Assembly: GCA_005880055.1 (NCBI GenBank)
Contig: VBJS01000109.1
Span: 1,545-13,628 of the forward strand
DNA from: Chloroflexota bacterium
Lineage (GTDB): Bacteria; Chloroflexota; Dehalococcoidia; SM23-28-2; RBG-16-64-32
DNA: 12,084 bases
Reading direction: 5' to 3'
Part shown: piece by piece, positions 5,617 to 12,084 of the stretch
Position numbering within the stretch: the stretch's first letter is position 1
Layout of the letters: each line of letters begins with the position of its first letter
Made by a program: the position numbers and the translations under genes
Notes under the pieces: model-generated
What the model saw: only the letters and a program-made list of their open reading frames with translations
What the model was told of the DNA's origin: nothing
Databases searched by the model: none

Positions 5617-6595
5617 TCACTCCGCTTCAGGCGCTGGAGAGGCCAGGTCATGCACCAGCAGCTCCAACGCTACGGCCTCATCACGCTCGCCCAGCTTCGC
5701 CTCCAGGTCTGCTTCAACCACGCGCCGGTAGAGCCGGCGCAGGCGTTCCTGATTATGGCGGGACGCCTGCTCCATTTGCTTCTCGAGCGCGTAACCGGAT
5801 GTCCTCGTCGCCGCGCCTACAGCCGCGCTGCTCTCGCCCCGGTCCATAAGCTCGCGCGCGATCGCCAGCCGCCGGTAGCGCCCGGCAATGGTCGACAGTA
5901 TCACCTGCGTCGGCTCATCTTGCGCGAGAAGTTCCCGGAGTAACTTCACGGCGGCGGCGGACCGGCCCTCGGCAAGCGCGTCGCAGAGGAAGTAGCCCTT
6001 CTGGTCTCGAAGCACGGGCGTTAACGCCTGGACGTCTGCCTCGCGCACCATCTCTCCACCAGCGAAGCAGGCGAGCTTATCCAGTTCGTTCGCCAGCGCC
6101 CACAGGTCGACGTATTCCTGGCCGGGGCGCCGTTCCTGGTCTCCGGCCGTCTGTGCGATGAGACGGGCTGCCCGGTCCTCCAGCCGGAGGCCGATGCGAC
6201 GGGCGCGCGCCTGCACCCATTTCGGCAGCTCTTTCGGGCCCTTGGGGGGAAAGGCTCGCACTTCGGCGCGTCGCCCAGTCCGGCATAGACTCGGTGTAAT
6301 TCACGAGCACGGCCCATTCGTATGCCGCTTCGCTGTCCCCTCCCCGCTTTCCGCGCCGGCCCCCCTCTCCCTGGACCAGGCGTAGCAACCCCTCCAGGAT
6401 GACCAGGCGGCGATTTCCGAGGAAGGGATGGGCGCTGCAGGCCGCCATCACTTCTTGTGCAGTCGTTTGTGTCGCGGAAAAGGACGAGGTGTTGGTCGCC
6501 AGCGAACCATCCTCATCGAGCTCTTTCTGCAGGGCATGCAATGATTCCTGTCGAGAGAATGAATCCGCGCCGTGCAAGATGTAGATCATCAACAT
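5617..6595 (-). pseudogene. holA: DNA polymerase III delta subunit, frameshifted (two-frame gene)
   Basis: The delta subunit opens the beta clamp as part of the clamp loader and is normally essential. Here it is split between two frames. The N-terminal part starts at ATG 6595 (MLMIYILHGADSF, with SRQESLHALQKEL next). It includes HPFLGNRRLVILEGL (56-70) and runs to NYTESMPD near 6278. The C-terminal part (to TGA at 5617) begins with AEVRAFPP just before 6259 and continues through LPKWVQARARRIGL, the NELDKLACFAGG stretch and the collar domain. Between MPD and VRAFPP the family normally has about 25 more residues, so the join looks like an out-of-frame deletion between about 6262 and 6283 rather than a simple indel. 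Read together the parts give about 325 residues against a usual 330-350. Either a true lesion or an assembly error; a decayed sole copy would be unexpected. Confidence 0.85.
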
Positions 6596-6726
6596 TTTCA
6601 GCCTATCACGGCTCTTCGGCAAAAGATTCCCGCGGCGGCTTTGCAATTCGGTAACGACTCCACCACCGGGAATGCCTATGCTAGTAATGGCAGAATGTGG
6701 CACTCCCTGCCTGCTTCGCGCAACAA

Positions 6727-6755
6727 TTCGGGCTGCTGGGGCGCACTGCTAAACT
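6727..6755 (+). promoter_or_regulatory. Possible promoter of the two-component operon
   Basis: TTCGGG (6727-6732), 17 bases, then TAAACT (6750-6755) with an extended TGC before the -10. The start would fall only a few bases before the ATG at 6764, giving an almost leaderless mRNA. The -35 is poor. Confidence 0.35.
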
Positions 6756-6763
6756 GAGGACAG

Positions 6764-7492
6764 ATGTTGACAACTGACGGCCGAGAGCAACTCCAGACAG
6801 CAGACGGGCCACAAAAACGGCAGCTAATACTCGTCGCCGATGACGATGAGCACATCGTGGAGCTTGTCTCCATGTACCTGCGCCGCGCCGGCTACAACGT
6901 CGAGACCGCTTATGAGGGCCACGAAACGCTGCGCAAGGTCCGCGAGCTCCGGCCCGCCCTGCTCGTCCTGGACATCATGATGCCAGGCCCAGACGGACTG
7001 CAGGTCTGCCGCGCCCTCAGCCGCCGCCAGGATGTCGCCGTAATCCTGCTCACCGCGAGGACATCGGACATCGACAAGATAGCAGGCTTGCGCCTGGGCG
7101 CTGACGATTACGTGACGAAGCCGTTCAACCCTCACGAACTGCTCGCGCGTGTCGAAGCCGTGCTCCGGCGCGCGGGCCCCAAGAATGAGACAGCAAGGGA
7201 CGAGCGGCTGGAGCTGGGCGATGTGATAGTGAGCGTGGGGGAGCGCCGCGCAACCGCGGCCGGCCGTGAACTAGTGCTTACACCCAAGGAGTTCGACCTG
7301 CTTGCCACCATGGCCCGCTTCCCGGGTGTCGCTCTTGACCGCGAGCAGTTGCTCGATCTCGTCTGGGGAACGTCCTTTTACGGCATGCGCACGGTTGACG
7401 TTCACGTGGCCCGCCTAAGGGAGAAGCTGAAGGACAGCGCGCTGCGTCTGGAGACGGTCTGGGGCTGCGGCTACCGGCTCGTCCAGGGTTAA
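6764..7492 (+). CDS. Two-component response regulator, OmpR/PhoB family
   Basis: DNA-binding response regulator of 242 residues. An unconserved N-terminal tail of about 20 residues precedes the receiver domain (about 21-136). The acidic pocket is DDD at 26-28 and the phosphorylated aspartate D70 is in LDIMMPG. The switch residues are T97 (ILLTA) and Y116, and the invariant lysine is K119 in TKPF. A winged-helix effector domain follows (about 148-242), with LTPKEFDLL, the recognition-helix pattern RTVDVHVARLREKL (209-222) and the final VWGCGYRL wing. GAGG lies a few bases before the ATG. The next gene is its histidine kinase, five bases downstream, so the pair is co-transcribed. The signal is unknown. 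Confidence 0.95.
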   Translation: MLTTDGREQLQTADGPQKRQLILVADDDEHIVELVSMYLRRAGYNVETAYEGHETLRKVRELRPALLVLDIMMPGPDGLQVCRALSRRQDVAVILLTARTSDIDKIAGLRLGADDYVTKPFNPHELLARVEAVLRRAGPKNETARDERLELGDVIVSVGERRATAAGRELVLTPKEFDLLATMARFPGVALDREQLLDLVWGTSFYGMRTVDVHVARLREKLKDSALRLETVWGCGYRLVQG

Positions 7493-7497
7493 GCGCC

Positions 7498-8952
7498 TTG
7501 CACCTCTTGCACAGCCTACACGGCAAACTCATCATCGCTTCAATCTGTGTCGTACTGGTTGCCGTGGCTGTGGCCGGGGCGGTGTTCATCCTGGTGAGCC
7601 GCGGAGACGAGAGGGACCGCGAGCTAGAGCATGTGGCGTCCCGGTCATCCACCATTGAAAGTGAGTTCCTCCTCCGCCAGCTCAGGGGCGACTCCCAGGC
7701 GGATCTCGCCACGTTTGTGCGCGCTGCCGCCCAGAACCACGACGTCCACATACTGATGCTGGACCAGCAGCAGGAGGTGGTCACAGACAGCGAGGGACGC
7801 CTTGAGGGCCAGCAAGTACGTTTGGACGAGACCACCTTTACCGGTGAAGAGAGCGCAAGCAACGTGGCCTACAATACCTTTCAGGTGGACTCCGGGCCCC
7901 CCCGCAACCTTGTGCTGGTAGCGCCCACGCGGACGATAGGCGGCGTCAATTGGACCGTTGACCTGTCCACGTCTCCCATCCGCTACGAGCTGGTGCTTGC
8001 GGTCTCAGAGGATACGCTTACGCGGGCCTGGCTGAACCTGCTGCCGGCCCTGGCGATCGCCGCCGGCATCGCCATTCCTGTGGCTGTGCTCCTGGCCGTG
8101 ATTATCGCCCGTTACATCACGCGTCCGCTCGAGCAGCTGACCTCGGCGTCCTTCTCCATCGCTTCAGGCCGCTACGATATCGAGGTGCCGGAGCAGCGCG
8201 AGGACGAGGTGGGGCGCCTGGCGCGCGCGTTTAAGCTGATGTCCGAACGCGTCGGCGAGGCACAGACGCGGATGAGAACGTTAGTAGCCAACGTCTCGCA
8301 CGACATGAAAACGCCGCTCACCTCTATCATCGGCTTCTCCCAGGTCCTCCACGAGGAAGCGAACCTGGACCCGGAAGAGACGAGGCGCATGGCCGGCATC
8401 ATCCAGGAAGAGGCAAAGCGCCTCAACAGCCGACTGAGCGATCTCTTATACCTGTCCGAGATCGAGTCCGGTCAGGTCGTCCTCCAGCAAGACGAGATCG
8501 ACCTGCACACGCTACTGGAGGCGACAGCACGGCGGATCCAGCCGGAAGTCAGCAGGCGCGGCATAACGATGACCTTGCACTTGGCGCCTCTCCAGACAAC
8601 GACCGATGGTCAAAAGCTGGAACGGGCCCTGGAGAACTTGCTGGACAACGCACGCAAGTTCACGCCGGACGACGGAGACATCCAGATCATCAGCCGCAGC
8701 AACGGGAACGGAATCGCTTCGATTGAAGTGGCCAACACGGTCACGGACATCGAGCCGGCGGAACTCGAGCGTCTTTTTCATCGCTTCTATCGTCGTGACC
8801 GTAGCCGCGGGCGGGATGGTCACCAGGCGGGCTCCGGGCTGGGCCTGGCCATCGCCCGTGACCTGGTCGAGTTGCTCGGCGGCAGACTCAACGCCTCCTT
8901 GCAGGACGGCCACATCGCGTTTCGGATGGAACTCCCGGTAGACACCGCATAA
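7498..8952 (+). CDS. Sensor histidine kinase (HAMP, HisKA, HATPase)
   Basis: Membrane sensor kinase of 484 residues and partner of the response regulator just upstream. The TTG at 7498 has AGGG about nine bases before it, inside the end of the regulator gene. Membrane helix 1 is about 11-33 and helix 2 about 180-205, enclosing a 145-residue extracytoplasmic sensor domain. The HAMP linker follows (to about 255, with DEVGRLARAF). HisKA has the phospho-accepting H268 in SHDMKTP. In the ATPase domain the N box is LENLLDNARKFTP (N380, N384) and the G2 box is GSGLGLAIARDL (445-456). The G1 box is unusual: in place of DxGxG it reads VANTVTDIEPAEL (411-423). Such asparagine-type variants occur in some kinases, so loss of activity is not implied. 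The sensed signal is unknown. Confidence 0.94.
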   Translation: MHLLHSLHGKLIIASICVVLVAVAVAGAVFILVSRGDERDRELEHVASRSSTIESEFLLRQLRGDSQADLATFVRAAAQNHDVHILMLDQQQEVVTDSEGRLEGQQVRLDETTFTGEESASNVAYNTFQVDSGPPRNLVLVAPTRTIGGVNWTVDLSTSPIRYELVLAVSEDTLTRAWLNLLPALAIAAGIAIPVAVLLAVIIARYITRPLEQLTSASFSIASGRYDIEVPEQREDEVGRLARAFKLMSERVGEAQTRMRTLVANVSHDMKTPLTSIIGFSQVLHEEANLDPEETRRMAGIIQEEAKRLNSRLSDLLYLSEIESGQVVLQQDEIDLHTLLEATARRIQPEVSRRGITMTLHLAPLQTTTDGQKLERALENLLDNARKFTPDDGDIQIISRSNGNGIASIEVANTVTDIEPAELERLFHRFYRRDRSRGRDGHQAGSGLGLAIARDLVELLGGRLNASLQDGHIAFRMELPVDTA

Positions 8953-9003
8953 GGCGGCAATCAGTCGCCGAGTTCCCCGTCCCGGCGCTCGCCCTGAATG
9001 TTG

Positions 9004-9009
9004 TACCAT
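9004..9009 (+). promoter_or_regulatory. Possible -10 element for a leaderless lactone-oxidase transcript
   Basis: TACCAT (9004-9009) ends nine bases before the ATG at 9019, so transcription would begin at or next to the start codon. No Shine-Dalgarno sequence precedes either candidate ATG. No good -35 is visible. Confidence 0.3.
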
Positions 9010-9018
9010 TACGCGCGC

Positions 9019-10374
9019 ATGACCACTGACACCAGGCCCAAGGCGACGGCTCGGCGTTACCCCAGACCGCGGCCGCGCTGGCGCAACTGGGCGCGCAACC
9101 AGGAGTGCGCCCCGGTCGCCGTCGACCGGCCGGCGAGCGAAGATCAGCTTCTCGAATCCGTGAGAAAGGCCATCGACCGCGACCAGCGGGTCAAGGTGGT
9201 GGGGAGCGGCCACTCCTTTACAGGTATCGCCCTTACCGACGGCCGCCTGATCTCGCTGGAAAACTATCAGCGCGTGCTGGAAACCGACCGCGAGAAGATG
9301 CAAGTGAGGGTGCAGGCCGGCATCAGGCTGTCCCGGCTATACGAGGAACTTGCGGTTCGCAACCTGGCGGTGCCGAACGTGGGCGATATCGCTTATCAGA
9401 GCATCTCCGGCGCTATCTCGACCGCCACGCACGGGACCGGGAAAGACCTGGGAGGCCTGGCCACGCAGGTCGCAGCGCTGCGGCTCATCGCAGGCGATGG
9501 CGCCGTCATCGATTGCTCAGCCGATACCGCGCCGGATATCTTCAGTGCCGCCCGCGTCGGCCTGGGCGCCCTGGGCGTCATCTCCACCGTTACGCTGCAG
9601 TGCGTACCCGCATTCAGTTTGCGTGCCGTAGAGATGCCGATGCGCGTAGACCAGGTGCTTGAGGACCTGGACAGTCTCGTGAGCGCGAACGAGCACTTCG
9701 AGTTCTTCTGGGTACCCCACACCGGCTGGGCGCTCACCAAGCAGAACAACCGCACCGACGAGCCTGCCACGGGGCGTGGGCGCTGGAAGGAATTCCGCGA
9801 CGACGTCCTCTACAGCAATGTCGCCTTCGGAATCGCCTGTCGTATCGGCCGCTGGCGGCCCACGTTGGTGCCCTGGCTTGTCCGTAACCTCGTCCCCGGC
9901 TCGGGGCCCGTCGAGTACGTCGACCGGAGTGATCATGTCTTCGCCAGCCCGCGCCTTATCCGCTTCTACGAGATGGAGTACGAGATCCCCATCGATGCCG
10001 GCAAAGAGGCCTTCACCCGCGTGCGCGATTATGTGCAGCGCAGCGGCATACTGCTAACCTTCCCGATCGAGGTCCGCTTCACCGCCGCCGATGACATCCC
10101 GTTGAGCACAGCCAGCGGCCGGGCGAGCTGCTATATCGCCGTCCACGTCTACGAGGGCACTCACTACCAGCAGTACTTCGAGGCCGTAGAGGACATCATG
10201 GACGACTACGGCGGCCGGCCGCACTGGGGCAAACTCCACTTCCAGACGGCGGAGACACTGGCCCAACGCTATCCGCAGTGGGACGCCTTCCAGAAGGCTC
10301 GCGCCAAGCTGGACCCGAAGGGCCGCTTCTCTAACCCTTACCTGGACCGCGTGATTGGTCCGGTCGGCGGCTAG
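9019..10374 (+). CDS. FAD-linked oxidoreductase of the aldonolactone oxidase (ALO) family
   Basis: Flavoprotein of 451 residues related to L-gulono-1,4-lactone, D-arabinono-1,4-lactone and alditol oxidases. An N-terminal FAD-binding PCMH domain (about 25-200) carries VVGSGHSF (60-67), where H65 matches the histidine that binds FAD covalently in this family. It continues with the LISLENYQRVL stretch and GAISTATHGTG (131-141). The C-terminal ALO domain contains the active-site-type FPIEVRF (348-354, E351 and R353), PHWGK (401-405) and LDPKGRFSNPYL (431-442). There is no signal peptide. The ATG at 9019 is preferred because of a -10-like element just upstream; an ATG at 8998 would add seven residues. 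It follows the kinase gene by 66 bases and shares its stop bases with leuD on the other strand. The substrate is probably an aldonolactone or sugar alcohol but cannot be named. Confidence 0.93.
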   Translation: MTTDTRPKATARRYPRPRPRWRNWARNQECAPVAVDRPASEDQLLESVRKAIDRDQRVKVVGSGHSFTGIALTDGRLISLENYQRVLETDREKMQVRVQAGIRLSRLYEELAVRNLAVPNVGDIAYQSISGAISTATHGTGKDLGGLATQVAALRLIAGDGAVIDCSADTAPDIFSAARVGLGALGVISTVTLQCVPAFSLRAVEMPMRVDQVLEDLDSLVSANEHFEFFWVPHTGWALTKQNNRTDEPATGRGRWKEFRDDVLYSNVAFGIACRIGRWRPTLVPWLVRNLVPGSGPVEYVDRSDHVFASPRLIRFYEMEYEIPIDAGKEAFTRVRDYVQRSGILLTFPIEVRFTAADDIPLSTASGRASCYIAVHVYEGTHYQQYFEAVEDIMDDYGGRPHWGKLHFQTAETLAQRYPQWDAFQKARAKLDPKGRFSNPYLDRVIGPVGG

Positions 10375-11000
10375 CCGCTCGCCGGACTCAAGTACGCGGG
10401 CCGCTGATCCTCGAAACGCTCGATCTCATCCAGGTGCGTGAGGGTGAGCGCGATCTCGTCCATGCCCTCCAGCAGGCACTGCCGGCGGAACTCGTGCGTT
10501 CCCGGGTCGTCGTGCATCACGAACGGCGCACGGAAACCGCGTTCGTCCCACACCTCGCACAGCTCCAGGTCAACGGTCAGTTGGCACCCCGGGCCTTCTT
10601 TGGCGGCACGCATCAGGCGTTGCACCTGGTCCTCGGGCAGAATCACCGGCACCAAGCCGTTTTCGAAACAGTTCTTGTGGAAGATGTCTGCGAAGCTGTT
10701 AGCGACGATTGCCCGAATACCGTACTGAGTTAGCGCCCAGACTGCGTGCTCGCGTGACGATCCCGTCCCGAAATTCCGCCCCGCGACCAGTATCTTTGTG
10801 TCGTCGTATCCAGCCTGGTTTAGCACGAAGGCAGGATTCGGGTCACCATTCGTCAAGTAGCGCCAGTCGTTAAACAGAACCTCGCCCCAGCCCGTGCGTT
10901 CGATCCTGCGCAGGAACCGCGCTGGCACAATCGAGTCGGTGTCCACATTGACCCGCTCGATCGGGGCAACGTTGCCCGTTACTCGCTTGAACGGCTCCAC
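10371..11000 (-). CDS. leuD: 3-isopropylmalate dehydratase small subunit
   Basis: LeuD forms the swivel subunit of isopropylmalate isomerase, which with LeuC interconverts 2- and 3-isopropylmalate in leucine synthesis in the cytoplasm. It has 209 residues, the usual length of the longer LeuD type. VNVDTDSIVPARFL (17-30) and AGRNFGTGSSREHA (73-86) are the family signatures, and FADIFHKNCFENGLVPV (103-119) follows. The GTG at 11000 is preceded by AAAGGAAG with good spacing. The stop (TAG) shares bases with the stop of the convergent oxidase gene in a CTAG tetranucleotide. It lies downstream of leuC, with a 33-codon ORF filling the gap. Confidence 0.97.
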   Translation of the reverse strand: MEPFKRVTGNVAPIERVNVDTDSIVPARFLRRIERTGWGEVLFNDWRYLTNGDPNPAFVLNQAGYDDTKILVAGRNFGTGSSREHAVWALTQYGIRAIVANSFADIFHKNCFENGLVPVILPEDQVQRLMRAAKEGPGCQLTVDLELCEVWDERGFRAPFVMHDDPGTHEFRRQCLLEGMDEIALTLTHLDEIERFEDQRPAYLSPASG

Positions 11001-11101
11001 TAAAGCTTCCTTTCTCTAGATGCACCTGCCACCACCACAAGTCCCAGGAAGTAGACGCGAGCACCACGGTTTGCGTCTATGGGTTCCGGTTCTGGAAGCA
11101 T
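11000..11101 (-). CDS. Possible 33-residue ORF linking leuC and leuD
   Basis: An ATG at 11101 overlaps the leuC stop as TGATG. The frame runs 33 codons and stops with TAG at 11002-11000, overlapping the leuD GTG by one base (TAGTG). The peptide begins MLPEPEPIDANRG and contains a hydrophobic core, VYFLGLVVVAGAS, then a basic end RERKL. It has no ribosome-binding site of its own beyond the leuC terminus, so translation would rely on coupling. The leuD ribosome-binding site lies inside its last codons. Chance cannot be excluded for a frame this short. If made, it might be a small membrane-associated peptide or simply a coupling device. Confidence 0.4.
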   Translation of the reverse strand: MLPEPEPIDANRGARVYFLGLVVVAGASRERKL

Positions 11102-12084
11102 CACTCAATCTCCCATTCTCGGATGTCGACGAAGTGCCCGGCTATGGCCGCCGCCGCCGCCATTTGCGGTGAGACCAGGTGGGTGCGGCCGCCCTTGCCC
11201 TGCCGCCCCTCGAAGTTGCGGTTTGAGGTTGAGGCGCAGCGCTCGCCCGGCTGCAGAATGTCCGGGTTCATCCCCAGGCACATCGAGCAGCCCGCCTCGC
11301 GCCAGTCGAAGCCAGCCTCCCTGAAAATGCGGTCCAGCCCTTCCTCCTCCGCCTGCGCCTTTACGTGCATGGAACCCGGCACGACCATCGCGTAGACCCC
11401 GTCCGCCACCGTCTTACCTTTCACAACCCCTGCCGCTGCCCTCAGGTCCTCGATCCGGGCATTCGTGCATGAGCCGAGGAAGACGCGGTCCAGCTTAATC
11501 TCCTGGATCGGCGTTCCCGGCTCAAGGCCCATGTACTTGAGCGCATTCTCCGCCGCCGCCCGGTCGGAGTGCGTCGAGAAGGATGCCGGATCCGGCACAG
11601 AGCCCGTCACCGGTACCACCATCTCGGGGGTCGTACCCCAGGTCACGAACGGCTGCAGCTGGGTGGCGTCGACTACGACTGTCTTGTCGTCCAGTACTCC
11701 ACGGCCGCGTCCCAGTCGTCACCTGCCGGTGCGAAGGCGCGGCCCTTAACAAACTCAAACGTCTTGTCATCCGGCGCGACCATGCCCACGCGGGCGCCCG
11801 CCTCGATGGACATGTTGCAGATGGTCATCCGGCCGGCCATGGAGAGGTCGCGGATCACTTCGCCAGTGTACTCGATCGCGTAGCCCGTGCCGCCCCCCAC
11901 GCCGATCATCCCGATCACGCCCAGGATCACGTCCTTGGCCGTGACGCCATGCGGCAGCTGGCCATCGACGCGCACCTCCATCGTCTTCGACTTGGCCTGC
12001 ACGAGGCATTGAGTGGCGAGCACATGCTCCACCTGCGACGTGCCGATCGGCATCGCCAATGCCCCAAAGGCGCCGTGCGTCGCC
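11101..12084 (-). pseudogene. leuC: 3-isopropylmalate dehydratase large subunit, frameshifted and cut by the window edge
   Basis: LeuC carries the iron-sulphur cluster of isopropylmalate isomerase. The frame enters from the right edge with ATHGAFGALAMPIGTSQVEHV and is conserved through the VTAKDVILGVIG, GGGTGYAIEYTGE and CNMSIEAGARVGM motifs to DAAVEYW at 11691. It then meets TAG at 11675-11673. A second frame resumes with DDKTVVVDATQLQPFVTWGTTPEMV and ends at TGA 11103-11101. It holds all three cluster cysteines: GSCTN (one) and CSMC (two). About 10 residues normally found between the EYW and DKTVVVDA regions seem absent, so an out-of-frame deletion near 11685-11695 is likely. leuD downstream is intact. 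An assembly error or a real lesion are both possible. Confidence 0.88.

Noticed and set aside
6244..6249. C6 run (minus strand) in holA as a programmed frameshift site or homopolymer error
   Set aside because: The conserved AEVRAFPP is already in the new frame before the C-run, so the frame change lies upstream. Conserved codons are also missing, which slipping would not explain.
7278..7862. A 194-codon minus-strand ORF opposite the regulator/kinase junction
   Set aside because: Serine/arginine-rich shadow of two well-supported genes.
8512..9303. A 263-codon minus-strand ORF opposite the kinase and oxidase genes
   Set aside because: It spans the ends of two clear genes on the other strand, has no recognisable domain and is typical of antisense frames in GC-rich DNA.

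Overview
This is a GC-rich bacterial chromosome segment carrying mostly housekeeping genes. It has no rRNA, tRNA, CRISPR array, insertion sequence or phage gene that I can see. The best guess for the host is a member of the Chloroflexota or a related Gram-positive-like lineage. I infer this from three things: LexA boxes of the CGAAC-N4-GTTCG type, a LexA protein of the form I associate with that group, and a cyclic-di-AMP (ydaO-type) riboswitch. No taxonomic marker in the window proves it.

Layout, left to right. (1) Positions 1-884, minus: 5' part of a DppB/OppB-type peptide ABC permease, running off the left edge. (2) 885-1436: control region with a divergent promoter for the permease, a G-quadruplex motif, two palindromes, a TTGACA-N17-TAAGAT promoter, a c-di-AMP riboswitch and an intrinsic terminator. 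(3) 1437-1643, plus: a 68-residue zinc-ribbon protein controlled by that riboswitch and closed by a second terminator. (4) 1889-2107, plus: a small unknown protein. (5) 3618-2130, minus: a two-gene operon, PIG-L/LmbE-type deacetylase then FAH-family hydrolase. (6) 3800-4441, plus: lexA with two operators; its -35 hexamer overlaps the -35 of the divergent PIG-L promoter. (7) 4555-5556, plus: a lone OppD/DppD-type ATPase. (8) 6595-5617, minus: holA (DNA polymerase III delta subunit), broken by a frameshift. (9) 6764-8952, plus: an OmpR-family response regulator and its histidine kinase. (10) 9019-10374, plus: an aldonolactone-oxidase-type flavoprotein. (11) 12084-10371, minus: leuC (frameshifted, 5' end off the window), a possible 33-codon ORF, and leuD, for leucine biosynthesis.

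The genes fall into separate units rather than one pathway: peptide uptake, SOS control, replication, two-component signalling and leucine synthesis. The most unusual points are the c-di-AMP riboswitch placed before a monocistronic zinc-ribbon gene, the back-to-back lexA/PIG-L promoters sharing a -35 element, the small ORF that exactly fills the leuC-leuD gap with one-base overlaps at both ends, and two normally intact core genes (holA, leuC) that both shift frame where a few conserved codons seem to be missing. The last could be real decay or an assembly fault.
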